The position numbers were made by a program, and so were the translations under genes. A stretch of 64,000 nt of DNA from Zeugodacus cucurbitae. Its lineage: Eukaryota > Arthropoda > Insecta > Diptera > Tephritidae. The stretch covers positions 43,284,001 through 43,348,000 of the forward strand of contig NC_071671.1 of assembly GCF_028554725.1 (NCBI RefSeq). The letters are read 5' to 3'. Shown piece by piece: positions 1 through 11,295 of the stretch (within the stretch, counting starts at the first letter, position 1; each line of letters begins with the position of its first letter). The notes beneath the pieces are model-generated. The model was not told the origin of the DNA and searched no databases. It saw only the letters and a program-made list of their open reading frames with translations.

Positions 1-225
1 TTTTTGTTGCAGGTTGCAGAACTATAGAAAGTAGATAATTTTATTTGAGAATATGCCGGTTCAAGGATAGTAGTTTCAGAATAGTATTTGAAGCCTTATT
101 TTGATTAAAGTCACGATGTTGCACGAGATTTGTGTTTCTCGAGCTTGAACAATAGTTGAACTTCTCCACCTTATTTAGCTTCAGACTTTTTAAGATAAGA
201 AATTTGCATTGAGTCGCAGCCACAG

Positions 226-1556
226 TTTTTATACTCTCGCAACAAAAGTTGCTAAGATAGTATTATAGTGTTGTTCACATAACGGTTGTTTGTAAGTCAT
301 AAAACTAAACGAGTTAGATATAGGGTTATATATATCAAAATGATCAGGGTGACAAGACGAGTCAAAATCCGAATGTCTGTCTGTCCGTGCAACGGATAAC
401 TTGAGTAAAAATTGAGATATCTTAACGAAACTTGGAACACGTATTCCTTGGCACCCTGAGGAGGTTGCTTTCGAAAATGGGCCAAATCGGACCATTGCCA
501 CGCCCACAAAATGGGGAAAACCAAAAACCTATAAAGTGTCATAACTAATCCATAAATAAAGTTAGAAAAGTAAAATTTGGAATAAAGGATCGCATTATGA
601 AGGGGCATATTTGTATGTAATTTGTTTGGGGAAGTGGGCGTGGCCCTGCCCCCCAAATCGGTTATTTGTATGTATCTCGCAAACAAATAAAGCTATATAA
701 ACCAAACTTTCTGCAGTAGGTTCTCTTAAGTACCCCACCACACACCATGATAGTTGAAATCGGATAATAACCACGCCTACCTCCCATACAAAGTTTAGGT
801 TGAAAATTACTAAAAGTGGGTTAACTCGTTAACAAAAAACGTCAGAAACACTAAATTTCACAGAAATAATAGCAGAAGTAAGCTGCACTGAGATTTTTTT
901 ACAAAATGGAAAATAAGCGTGGCGTCGCCCACTTATGGGTCAAAAACCATATCTCAGGATCTGCTCAACAGATTTCAATGAAATTCGGTATATAACATTT
1001 TCTTGACACCCTGGTTACACGTGTGGAAAATGGACGAAATCGGTTCACAACCACGACAACTTCCCATATAACTCATTTTCGAATTCCATCTTATTCCTTC
1101 ACATTTTAATATATATATATAAGGAACCAATAATATAGCAAAATAAAACTTTACACAAGTACTGTTTATGATCTGTGGCATCACTTGTGGAAAATTTGTC
1201 GAAATCGGACTATAACTTTTCAATCCCCGGATATCGAATATGAAGAACTCAGTGCCCCATGGTAACTTTTCACCGAAAATTTCGGTAAAAAAGGAAATAT
1301 TTTTCTTCTAATAGTGTGTTTCTGTACCAGAAAAGGTTAAAATCAGGTCATAATTTCCCTTATATATGGATATGCCTAATTATAGGATTTTAAAAAATAC
1401 GATGAGCTTAATAGCTTATAAATCGGTTAATATGTGAAATATATTTATGCCGAATATATGGATCAAAATGTGTGTTTTCTTAATAAAAATATAGCAATAA
1501 ATTGCGAAAGTATAAAATGTTCGGTTGCACCCGAACTTAGCCTTTCCTTACTTGTT
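226..1556 (+). mobile_element. Helentron/DINE-like non-autonomous repeat, family 1, copy H1
   Basis: This is a 1.3-kb non-coding repeat with near relatives at 12.7, 16.9, 21.8 and 32.4 kb. The 5' end has a subterminal TATACTCTCGC (230-240) that folds against GAGAGTA a few bases later. A short GTCY tract lies near 373-390. The 3' end has the inverted counterpart (TTGCGAAAGTATA, 1502-1514), then an imperfect hairpin GTTCGGTTGCACCCGAAC (1519-1536), then CCTTACTTGTT. Subterminal inverted repeats, a GTCY microsatellite and a 3' stem-loop are the architecture known for Helentron-associated elements (DINE-1 type). No Rep/helicase coding is present, so the copy is non-autonomous. The class is an inference from structure; that it is a dispersed repeat is plain from the other copies. 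Confidence 0.75.
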
Positions 1557-1970
1557 CAAATTAAAGATATCACCTTTATTTTAATTAACCGGTTTTAGAA
1601 ATTAAGGTATAATCCATTGCCTATAAGATAAACATCGTGGTCGATAGTTTAACGGATCTGCATAAATTAATGGGATTTAATTGAAGATTGCTTCTTGCAG
1701 AAGGTCAATAATTTAATGGAAACCTTCTATGTCTCAACTTTTCTTCACATGAGGCTATAAAGTATGTATATAGCAAGCCCTTATCTTCTAGAAATAATTT
1801 GAATAATTTCCCAAATACTCGATAAGAACTTTATTTATTTGCTTCCATCCATTCTTGACGAGTTTTATAAAAAGCATTTTTTGTTTTCAGTGTAAAACAG
1901 AAGCTCATAATATATACATAAATATTATTCTTACCAAATCTACAGTACTGATGATTAGGGAGCTTTTATA
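1557..1970. other. AT-rich spacer
   Basis: No coding, RNA or repeat signal recognised between copy H1 and the RTE insertion. Confidence 0.5.
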
Positions 1971-1979
1971 TCACCATTC

Positions 1980-4063
1980 TTCTTCTTCTTGACTGGCGTA
2001 GACACCGCTTACGCGGTTATTCTGGCTTCTTCTGGCAGTTTGGCGCCAACTGGTTATACCAAGCGAAGCCAGGTCCCTCTCCACCTGGTCCTTCCATCGG
2101 AGTGGAGGTCTCCCTCTTCCTCGGCTTCCACCAGTTTTTGTTCGTCGAGAGAGGACTTTACTTTTCAATTGCCTACTTATTCCATAGTAGCACCTGTTGG
2201 CAAGAGTGATTCTGCGTTGGATTTTCAGGCTGACATTGTTATTGCTGTTAATGCTGGTTCCCCGGTAGACGAAATTATCTACAATTTCAAAGTTATGACT
2301 GTCAACAGTGACGTGGGAGCCAAGACGCGAATGCGCTGACTGTTTGTTTGATGGCAGGTGATATTTCGTCTTGTCCTCGTTCACCACCAGACCCATACGC
2401 TTCGCTTCCTTATCCAGTCTGGCGCGGGTGTTGTTTCCAATGATATCGATATCATCTGCGTACGCCAGTAGCTGTACACTCTTGTAGAAGATTGTACCTT
2501 CTCTATTTAGCTCTGCAGCTCTTATAATTTTTTCCAGCATCAAGTTAAAGAAGTCGCACGATAGTGAGTCACCTTGTCTGAAACCTCGTCTGGTATCGAA
2601 CGGCTCGGAGAGGTCCTTCCCGATCCTGACGGAGCTTTTGGTGTTGCTCAACGCCAGCTTACACAGCCGTATTAGTTTTCCGGGGATACCAAATTCAGAC
2701 ATCGCGGCATAAAGGCAACTCCTTTTCGTGCTGTCGAAAGCAGCTTTAAAGTCGACAAAGAGATGGTGTGTGTCGATTCTATTTTCACGGGTCTTCTCCA
2801 GGTCTAAAGCCACACTGATAAGGTCCAATCAGTTTGTTGACGGTGGGCTTTAGTCTTTCACATAATACGCTCGACAGAACCTTATACGCGATGTTGAGGA
2901 GGCTTATCCCACGGTAATTGGCGCAAATTATGGGGTCTCCCTTTTTGTGTATTGGGCAGAGTACACTGAGATTCCAATCGTCAGGCATGCTTTCTTCCGA
3001 CCATATTCTGCAAAGAAGCTGATGCAAGCACCTTATCAGCTCTTCGCCGCCGTATTTGAATAGCTCGGCCGGTAATCCATCGGCACCCGCCGCCTTATTG
3101 TTCTTCAAGCGGGTAATTGCTATTCGAATTTCTTCACGGTCGGGCAATGGAACATCTGCTCCATCGTCGTCGATTGGGGAATCGGGTTCGCCATCTCCTG
3201 TTGTTGTACTTTCACTGCCATTCAGCAGGCTGGAGAAGTGTTCCCTCCACAAACTCAGTATACTCTGGTCATCAATAACTAGATCGCCTCTGGGGGTCCT
3301 ACAGGAGTGTGCTCCGGTCTTGAAACCTTCAGTTAGTCGCCGGATCTTTTCGTAAAATTTTCGAGCATTACCCCTGTCGGCCAGCTTATCAAGCTCTTCG
3401 TACTCACGCATTTCGGCCTCTTTCTTTTTTTGTCTGCAAATGCGTCTCGCTTCCCTCTTCAGCTCTCGGTATCTTTCCCATCCCGCTCGTGTTGCGGTCG
3501 ATCGCAACATTGCGAGGTAGGCAGTCTGTTTTCTCTCCACTGCGAGACGACAATCCTCATCATACCAGCTGTTTTTTTTTGACTTTTCCGAGAAACAATG
3601 GTTTCGGTTGCAGCTGTATGTAAGGGGTTTGATATGCCGTCCCACAGCTCCCTTATACCGAGATGCTGATGAGTGCTCTCAGAGAGCAGGAGTGCAAGTC
3701 GAGTAGAAAATCGTTCGGCTGTCGGTTGTGATTGCAGCTTCTCGATGTCAAACCTTCCTTGTGTTTGTTGACGTGTGCACTTTTCTACACAGAGGCGGGT
3801 GCGTACTTTAGCTGCTACAAGATAGTGGTCCGATTCGATGTTGGGACCACGAAGCGTACGCACATCAGAAACACTGGAGACATGTCGTCCATCTATCACA
3901 GCATGATCGATCTGGTTGCGAGTGATTCGAACCGGGGACAGCCAAGTAGCTTGAAGGATTTTCTTATGCTGGAATCTAGTACTACAGACGACCATATTTC
4001 GGGCCCCGGCGAAGTCGATCAGCCTCAGACCGTTTGGTGATGTTTCGTCATGGAGGCTGAATT
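1980..4063 (-). mobile_element. RTE-clade non-LTR retrotransposon, 5'-truncated copy A
   Basis: Read on the minus strand, this runs from inside the endonuclease domain to the 3' end. The 3' end terminates in an (AAG)n tail, seen as TTC repeats at 1980-1990. A 9-bp direct repeat, tcaccattc, flanks it at 1971-1979 and 4064-4072. That is a target-site duplication and fixes both ends. The 5' truncation with a TSD is typical of target-primed reverse transcription. The single-ORF APE-plus-RT layout, and protein similarity to copy B, place it in the RTE group. The copy is dead: it has several frame breaks and small deletions in the reverse transcriptase, and a larger deletion near 2140 that joins the late RT region to the C-terminal GRGRPPLRW segment. 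Confidence 0.9.
1992..4062 (-). pseudogene. Broken APE endonuclease / reverse transcriptase ORF of copy A
   Basis: The coding remnant is split over at least three minus-strand frames. About 3600-4062 carries the C-terminal endonuclease, with RNQIDH and the catalytic SDHYLV box intact. About 2788-3600 carries the linker and early RT, including KNNKAAGADGLPAELF, NYRGISLLN and YQCGFRPG. About 1992-2828 carries RT motif A (FVDFKAAFDS), motif B (RQGDSLSCDFF), the YADDIDIIG catalytic box, and NEDKTK. The frames part at 2806, where about 44 nt are missing between FRPG and LEKTREN. The same junction occurs in copy B. A further deletion removes the region between RRTKT and GGSRGRG. The remnant cannot encode a working enzyme. 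Confidence 0.88.
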
Positions 4064-4167
4064 TCACCATTCAACCGTTTGAAATATTAAGAAGTCTGAC
4101 TCGGCTTCCTTAAAAATAATATTGGAACTTAAGTCCGTTGTGGTGGTTATGTTGCGTTTACTTATAG

Positions 4168-4186
4168 TTAGGTTAGGTTAGGTTAG
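4168..4186 (+). repeat. Short interstitial TTAGG tract (3.8 units)
   Basis: Three full TTAGG units plus TTAG are seen directly. TTAGG is the ancestral arthropod telomere unit, but Diptera lack it at telomeres. The tract is therefore most simply a low-complexity part of a dispersed repeat. Confidence 0.7.
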
Positions 4187-5116
4187 TTGGCAGATCTACA
4201 TATGCATATGCAGGAAGATCTCACTTGCATAGTTTGAGCGGTTTCCTTTTTGATGCCAATAAACTCCTAATGGATCAAAAATATCCTTATGATTCGGCAA
4301 AGCGCTTGGAATCGGTTACAAACTGCTTGAGTCGGCTAATGTCAATTCTACAAATTTACTAAGATCATTCAATCTCAGTTTGGCGAAAGAAGGGCATTGG
4401 AGGAGAAAATGTTTAGATGCAGTTTGGAAGTGTTTAAAAACTTGTAGAATCCTCCGGCTGTGCTTTTTCATGTTTCCTGAACTTCAATGGAGTCCTCGGG
4501 CATATTACGATGAGATCTCACTTTTCAAGTGCGTCGAATACTTGAAGTTAGCTGTGCCGATTGAAGGTTATTCATAAACATTTTGATGATTTCATCGAAT
4601 TCATGTTACTTAATGTCAACCGTTTTTGCAATTGCCACAAATTCCACCAAATGTGCTTAAATACACTCGTCTGCTGCCTCATTCGTAATTCATTCCGTCA
4701 TTTATGCAAGCACGTAATCAGGCAAAGCGATGGCTAACAGAATACTACTCACAAGAACAATTCGCTCCTTTGCTGCCTTTAGGCTTCATTCTTGCTTTGC
4801 TCTTCAGTATTTTACTTTACTTTTTTTCGCTTGCTGCCTTCAACTTACTTAATTAAAATCCAATTTGGAGCGACGCTTTTATGCGAATGCTGCCGCCAAC
4901 AATACGTAACGCAACGCAATGGCTGAGGAAAATGTGACTGCAATAATAGCAATAAAAATAACGGTACATACAACACCAACAACGCCGTTAGAGCAACGTG
5001 CATAAATTAATCCATTGCAATTAAGTTAATTACTTTAGCGAAGAGTCACTTTCATTAACTAATGTAGCAAAAATTCAATAAGAGCGAGCGAAGCACCAGT
5101 GAAAGTAAAATGCACA

Positions 5117-5138
5117 AAACAACAACAACAACAACAAC
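5117..5138 (+). repeat. (CAA)n microsatellite
   Basis: About seven uninterrupted CAA/ACA units are visible. Such opa-like runs are common in non-coding fly DNA. Confidence 0.8.
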
Positions 5139-5709
5139 GGCAAGAAGTACAATATCAAAAGTGAGTTTTACAGCAACAAAACACACAGAATAAAAGAATT
5201 TTGCAAACGAAGTAAGAATAGTTGTTGAAAGTACAACAACAGCAACAACTAAAAGGCGTGCGGCAGGCATATTGAAGAGTTTCTTCTGCTGCCGGCACTA
5301 CCATGAACTGCATAATTAGCAAACAACGCAGCTGAGAGAGAGGTGGGGAGATGGAGCATAGTTCCAAGTGTGTGCAAGGAAGGCTAGCAGCTGCTGTAAA
5401 AGAGCAATAAAATCAGCTGGTAAATGACATTTAGTGTCAATAGCAGCTTTGTAAGACTGCGAAGCTCTGCATAAAATGGCAAACACACTTCAAATGAGTG
5501 AGAATGCACTCCACTTTTGCTGCGAGACAATGGCGGGTGTTTAATTGGCTGACACGGTGTGCGTAAGGATATACATTAGGGCGGTTCTTAAAAACCACAT
5601 TAACCCTCTGATCTTACATAAAAATATTTGTACCGTTTGCAGATCGCTAAAGGGTCCCATTGATCAAAATGTCTCTACTGTCAGCAATAGCCTGATCGAC
5701 TTAGTTCTA

Positions 5710-6641
5710 AAGGGTGATTTTTTAAGAGCTTGATAACTTTTTTTAAAAAAAAAACGCATAAAATTTGCAAAATCTCATCGGTTCTTTATTTGAAACGTTA
5801 GATTGGTTCATGACATTTACTTTTTGAAGATAATTTCATTTAAATGTTGACCGCGGCTGCGTCTTAGGTGGTCCATTCGGAAAGTCCAATTTTGGGCAAC
5901 TTTTTCGAGCATTTCGGCCGGAATAGCCCGAATTTCTTCGGAAATGTTGTCTTCCAAAGCTGGAATAGTTGCTGGCTTATTTCTGTAGACTTTAGACTTG
6001 ACGTAGCCCCACAAAAAATAGTCTAAAGGCGTTAAATCGCATGATCTTGGTGGCCAACTTACGGGTCCATTTCTTGAGATGAATTGTTCTCCGAAGTTTT
6101 CCCTCAAAATGGCCATAGAATCGCGAGCTGTGTGGCATGTAGCGCCATCTTGTTGAAACCACATGTCAACCAAGTTCAGTTCTTCCATTTTTGGCAACAA
6201 AAAGTTTGTTAGCATCGAACGATAGCGATCGCCATTCACCGTAACGTTGCGTCCAACAGCATCTTTGAAAAAATACGGTCCAATGATTCCACCAGCGTAC
6301 AAACCACACCAAACAGTGCATTTTTCGGGATGCATGGGCAGTTCTTGAACGGCTTCTGGTTGCTCTTCACCCCAAATGCGGCAATTTTGCTTATTTACGT
6401 AGCCATTCAACCAGAAATGAGCCTCATCGCTGAACAAAATTTGTCGATAAAAAAGCGGATTTTCTGCCAACTTTTCTAGGGCCCATTCACTGAAAATTCG
6501 ACGTTAGCTCGTTAGTAAGTCTATTCATGATGAAATGTCAAAGCATACTGAGCATCTTTCTCTTTGACACCATGTCTGAAATCCCACGTGATCTGTCAAA
6601 TACTAATGCATGAAAATCCTAACCTCAAAAAAATCACCCGT
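5710..6641 (-). mobile_element. Rosa-type (DD41D) mariner element, internally deleted
   Basis: The 932-bp element is bounded by TA dinucleotides (5708-5709 and 6642-6643) and by inverted termini: AAGGGTGATTTTTT on the left, and ACGGGTGATTTTTTT read inward from the right. The transposase is on the minus strand. Its second and third catalytic aspartates (WFQQD and DLTPLD) are separated by 41 residues, the DD41D signature of the rosa subfamily of mariners described in tephritids. Full mariners are about 1.3 kb. Here the part encoding the N-terminal helix-turn-helix DNA-binding region is missing, so this copy is non-autonomous but keeps both ends. Confidence 0.85.
5817..6532 (-). pseudogene. Truncated DD41D mariner transposase
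   Basis: An open frame of about 217 residues covers the C-terminal two thirds of a mariner transposase. The FSDEAHF block carries the first catalytic Asp, WFQQDGATCHTA carries the second, and WPPRSCDLTPLDYFLWG carries the third. The frame ends at 5817. The original start region is still visible upstream (MNRLTNE, beginning near 6523), but it runs into a stop after a deletion that removed the DNA-binding half. The full-length family protein is about 340-350 residues. All three catalytic acids remain, but without the N-terminal domain it should not recognise its own termini. Confidence 0.85.
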
Positions 6642-6643
6642 TA

Positions 6644-7397
6644 TACTACTACTCTGATCTCGATATCCATTCTATTCGATAACGCGCAGTTTTGATTATT
6701 TTCTCATGTTCGATGTAGCCGGTAAAAATAGTTCCATGTGCATCAAAAAAAAAAAATTCTTAAAACCTTGCCTATATTATATGTTTTCTACGTTTAAGGA
6801 TCACCCTACTATATTAATTGCTCCCTTTCTTATGATGTGGTGACCTTTGACTGTGGCATGTTTAAGAAATAAACTTTGATTGCAAATATATGCATTTATG
6901 CTGATATACTCGTGATTCTAATAGATATAATGGTGTAATAGTAAGCGAGTGGCAGTGAATAAATTTGCGGTAAAATTAGCTTATGTGCAATAAAACAGAC
7001 AAAGCAAAAAGTTGGACAAAATCAATTATTATTAGCTAATTTTGCCTAATCTGGCATATATAGAAGAGAGGCAACTATAGTTTTTTAACAATTTTTTCCA
7101 TCTAATTGAAATAGATATAATATTATATTTTATATACAAAAATGATCAGGATGACGAGTAAAATTCCGGATGTGTGGCTGTCTATCTTTATACTGTGACT
7201 ATCTTTATATCGAAAAAATCTAGAAAATTTGTTAGATAAATTTCATTTTCTTGATAAAAATGTGACCTTGTTCTAAAAATAGATAAAATCGGTTCAGTAA
7301 TACCCCAATTCCTAATAACTCCCCAAAGAGCTCTCGGAAATACGGCCGCCTGGTAACTCATTCGCTTGTAAAAAAGCTGTTTGACCTCATTATATAT
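6644..7397. other. AT-rich spacer with a Helentron-like remnant
   Basis: No gene is supported. Around 7110-7200 the sequence (tatacaaaaatgatcagg..., then gtctat) resembles the 5' part of the family 1 Helentron-like repeat. The alignment fades quickly, so only a weak remnant is claimed. Confidence 0.35.
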
Positions 7398-7618
7398 ATG
7401 CATGTATTTTTTCGTTTTTATGTGATGGGTCCCAAACCCTACGCACAACCGCAGAAGCGGGTTCGCCTTCTCACTTTATCTCGCCTCGAAACGGCTGTTT
7501 GTTGGCTACCCAGAGGATACTTGGTCTAAACCCGGAAGTCGTGAGCTGCTTGAGCTATGTGGAGAAGAATCGTTTCTGGCCACTCCCAAGTGAATGACAA
7601 TCAAAAACTTTCCTCAGC
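7398..7618 (-). mobile_element. Isolated RTE 5' leader fragment
   Basis: The reverse complement matches the 5' leader of RTE copy B (about 17575-17795). It shares the stretches around ACTCCCAAGTGAATG, AGGATACTTGGTC and GTGATGGGTCCCAAACCC. It contains only 5' untranslated sequence and none of the coding region. A stranded 5' end is unusual, because these elements normally lose their 5' ends. Confidence 0.75.
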
Positions 7619-7868
7619 ATATTTTCTTATATATTATACTGTAAGTTTGTGCCTATAATGAAATTAAAGAAATCGGCTCATGAATTATCCCAGTCCCCAA
7701 ATACTACATATAAGAATTCAACGGTGTAACTTATTTCTAAACTGTAATACAAGAATGACAAAGAAATCTTAGGCACTAAATTTGGAACTAGGGTGGGTCT
7801 AGTTATTATTCGATTTCTTCATTTCTGTGTGATGAATACTTGAGGCGAATGTCACCAGTATGTTTGGT

Positions 7869-8741
7869 AATACGAGCTGCAGAGCTGAGTAGAGAAGGTA
7901 CAATCTTCCATAAGAGTGTACAGCTGCTGGCGTATGCCGACGATATTGACATTATCGGAAGCAACAACCGCGCCATTTGTGCTGCCTTTTCCAGACTGGA
8001 TAAGGAAGCGAAGCGTATGGGTCTGGTGGTGAATGAGGACAAGAGGAAATATCTCCCGTCATCAAACAAACAGTCAGCGCACTCGCGTCTTGGCTCCCAC
8101 GTCATTGTTGACAGTCATAATTTTGAAGTTATAGATAACTTCATTTATCTGGGAACCAGCATTAACAACAGCAACAATGTCAGCCTCGATATCCAACGCA
8201 GAATCACTCTTGCCAACTGGTGCTACTTTGGACTGAGTAGGGAATTGAAAAGAAGAGTCCTCTCTCGACGTACCAAAATCAAACTCTACAAGTCGCTAAT
8301 TATTCCCGTCCTGATGTATGGCGCTGAAGCGTGGACGATGACAACATCCGATGAGACGACTCTTGGGGTTTTCGAGAGAAAGGTTTTGCGCAAGATTTAT
8401 GGTCCTCTAAACATTGGCAACGGCGAATACCGCAGACGATGGAACGACGACATTGACATAGTTCAGCGAATTAAAAGACAGCGGCTACGCTGGCTAGGTC
8501 ATGTTGTACGAATGGATGAAAACACTCCAGCTCTCAAAGTGTTCGTTGCAGTACCCGCTGGAGGAAGCCGCGGAAGAGGACGACCTTCACTCCGATGGAA
8601 GGATCAAGTGGAAAGTGACCTGGCTTCACTTGGTGTTTGCAGTTGGCGCCAAAAAGCAAAAAACGAGTGGCGCGCTCTGGTGGATTCGGCTATAATCGCT
8701 TAAAGCGGTTCCCACGCCAAATATATATACATATATATATA
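7869..8741 (+). mobile_element. RTE-clade non-LTR retrotransposon, 5'-truncated copy C
   Basis: Only the last part of the element is present, beginning just after RT motif B and ending in an AT-rich tail (ATATATATACATATAT). A perfect 10-bp target-site duplication, tatgtttggt, lies at 7859-7868 and 8742-8751. The 3' sequence up to CACGCCA matches copies A, B and E, but the tail microsatellite differs from their AAG or CATA tails. Confidence 0.88.
7870..8703 (+). pseudogene. C-terminal reverse transcriptase fragment of copy C
   Basis: An uninterrupted frame runs from IRAAELSREG through the YADDIDIIG catalytic box, NEDKRK, NFIYLGTSIN and VFERKVLRKIYGP to the C-terminal GRGRPSLRWKDQ region, stopping at 8701-8703. 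About seven residues are missing in the WNDE...DDIDIVQ stretch compared with copy E. The conceptual start at 7840 lies in flanking host DNA, so this is a fragment and not a gene. Frame preservation suggests a fairly recent insertion. Confidence 0.85.
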
Positions 8742-8751
8742 TATGTTTGGT

Positions 8752-11295
8752 CTATATGTGCAGACTCCTCCGCAAGACATATTAAAATTTTGTATACACA
8801 CTATTTTATGAATATTTAAGAAATAATTGGAAACCAAATATTTAATCCTGCTTTTAAAAATCCCACAAGTAAACAACACTTTTTGTATGTCGTCATTGGT
8901 TATGCAAAACCCATTGATTGAAGACTGCAGTGAGCATAAAATGCAAATCTGTTGAATATCACATATTCGCAAGACTTCCACAAGGCAAATGCACTGCTTC
9001 ATTTGCGACAACTTCTTCTTCTTCCATATAATATAAGAATTTACTACTTTCATTCTATTTGCATACCAGATTACACAGCATGCAGGTGTGTGTTGTGCGC
9101 CCACATACACTTACCTTAGAAGTGCAACTGAAAGGATGTCACCGCATTGAGGTCAACGTGACGTATACGTAACATGATTTGGTAACGAAGCTGAGCACAG
9201 ATAAAGCGAACAAAAAAGAGAAACCCAAATATGAAACGGAAACAAAAGAAAGTTAAATAAAGAAAGCTGCCAGAGCAACAGCAACTGCGCTTAGCATAAA
9301 AGAAAGAAGTGAAGAGAGAGCAAGTAAGCTGCTGCGGCAACATGTTTTGCAAATCATTTTAAGGCGATCAGCCGCTATCTTACTGTGAGTATGTTTGTAT
9401 GTATGTATGTCATACGTTGATGGCAACCACGCTGCAAGCGTCTTTAGACAATCCTTTGAAATCTGCCAAATAATGTAAACAGGCACAAATTTCAATTTAA
9501 ACAAACCGCAACAAACAATCACAGCAACAACAACAACAACACACATAGGGCAAATGCAAGCCGTAAACCTGCCAACCGAAAACAAAAACGCCAACAACAT
9601 ACTTACCGTTAAGCAGTGCAGTCTCGGAATAATGCAATATTGTTGTGTTTGTGTGCGAGTGTATATATGTGTGCCAAAAAAAGGCAGTTGCAAGAAAGAG
9701 CTTCAATAACCGAAAACAGAATAAAAGTGATTTCCAGCAGATAAGTAAGTGGGTGGGCAGACGGACGAACGTACAGGCAGAGCGTCGCATGGGCAACTAA
9801 ATTGCATGGAATTTTAAAAGCGCTTGCCAAACAGTGAAAGCTGCAGCACCAGATGATGGACGACTGCATTTGCAATTTGGCCAAAAATTATACGAGAGCG
9901 TAACAAAGTCTTGGGGTTAGTCAAAACTTTAGAAACCGAAAGGTTTTTCCGGCCACCTCAAGCAGCTGCCGTGCGACGTGCAATAAAGTGGGCGAGCCAC
10001 CGCTCCGACTCTGTCAATGACCAAGGCGGAGAGTAATTGAAAATTTGTGTGGCATGCAACACATGAGCGGAAATTCGTACATGCTGTCGTTGGCTCATTT
10101 CGACTTCCATTTATTTTTATTCCCAACAACAACAAGAGCATGTTGTGCGTGCATTCTTGTTTTTGCTTTTGCGTTCGGATTTCTGTTTTGTGGCCAACGC
10201 TTGGGCATTCAGTTAATGTGCAAAGACAACAAGTTGCAGCCACATCACATCACACCACCACACTACACACAGCTGGCAACAACAAAAACAATAGCAACAC
10301 GAAAATGGCAATACAAACAATGGCTTTCAATGAAAAACAAAAAACAAAAATAAAAACGGAAAAAAGATGGCAACACAAGCCAGCAAATTGAAAAACGAAA
10401 TTAATAACATGCCGGTCGTGCATTCGAAGGGGTGTTGCGCACAAAAACAACAAAAGCACAAAAATTGCAATCTAGAGTTAAACTCAACGGATAGCAATTG
10501 TGAAGGTAACAGATGATAAAAATGACCACAAATTCATGCAAATATGTTGGCACACACACACACACACACGCACGAATAAACATACATTTGCAGAGAAATT
10601 ACAGAAATTGAGAGTTGATGCTGGGGTTGTAGTGGGTGTTGTTGCCAAAGTCACTTCTGACAAAAGCCAACGCAGCTCGGCAGTTTTGCGAGATACATAT
10701 ATATATGTATATGAGTATTTACATATGTATAAGTATGCTATATGTTCGTGAATGTAAGTTGAAAATGCATTGCAACTGTTGGAATCAAGCCATTTTGGAA
10801 GCGGACCAATTCCAAATATTCTCACTGCTTGTGAATTAAGAAATGTAGTTTATGCTATTATCATCCATATGTCATAGAGGAAATCGTTTCTTATTTCCTG
10901 GGGATCTGAAGAGACTAAACATTTGGTTTTCATCTCTGCTACGTTTTCAACCAAGCATTATAAAGCCGGTTATCAGATTACTTTCAATGAAAGGTTCAAT
11001 CTGGTAGAGAACCAATTCAAGTTTATGGTAACTAATACGTCTTTGTCAATAATTTAAGTAATGATGAATCAAATTGACAGACTCTATGCAATAGCTTATC
11101 TTATGATTATGTATTGAAATGGTTCAGAAATAATGGCTAATCCAGCCTTTCCAAATGTTCTGAGAAATATTTCTATTCTATTAGGATGGACATTTTTGAT
11201 AAAATCCTTAGTAGGGGTGTTAACAGGTCGCTGTCTTGTACGGCAACAGACTGTGGATGTACACTTATTTCTGTCGAAGAATAATATACATTCTT
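8752..11295. other. Non-coding stretch rich in CAA and AC simple sequence
   Basis: Several open frames of 60-146 codons exist on both strands around 9100-10850. They overlap one another and read Cys/Phe/Val runs from AACAACAAC-type repeats, so no coding call is made. No splice-linked or domain-bearing exon was recognised. The CA microsatellite is listed separately. Confidence 0.5.
10551..10569 (+). repeat. (CA)n microsatellite
   Basis: An uninterrupted CA run of about nine units is followed by CGCACG. Confidence 0.85.

Larger units (their letters stand above)
4073..5707. other. Non-coding spacer with simple repeats
   Basis: No gene is supported. The stretch contains a short TTAGG run (4168-4186) and a CAA run (5117-5138). 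A 65-codon open frame at 4380-4577 has no recognisable motif. It lies in a moderately GC-balanced block that may be an unrecognised dispersed repeat. Other open frames here follow CAA/GTT simple sequence. Confidence 0.45.

Noticed and set aside
7840..7869. ATG at 7840 as the start of an RT-like gene
   Set aside because: It lies in host DNA before the target-site duplication. The frame is open by chance into the RTE fragment.
9116..10825. Clusters of overlapping open frames on both strands
   Set aside because: The frames read through CAA/GTT, CA and AT simple sequence, give Cys/Phe/Val runs, and overlap each other in several phases.
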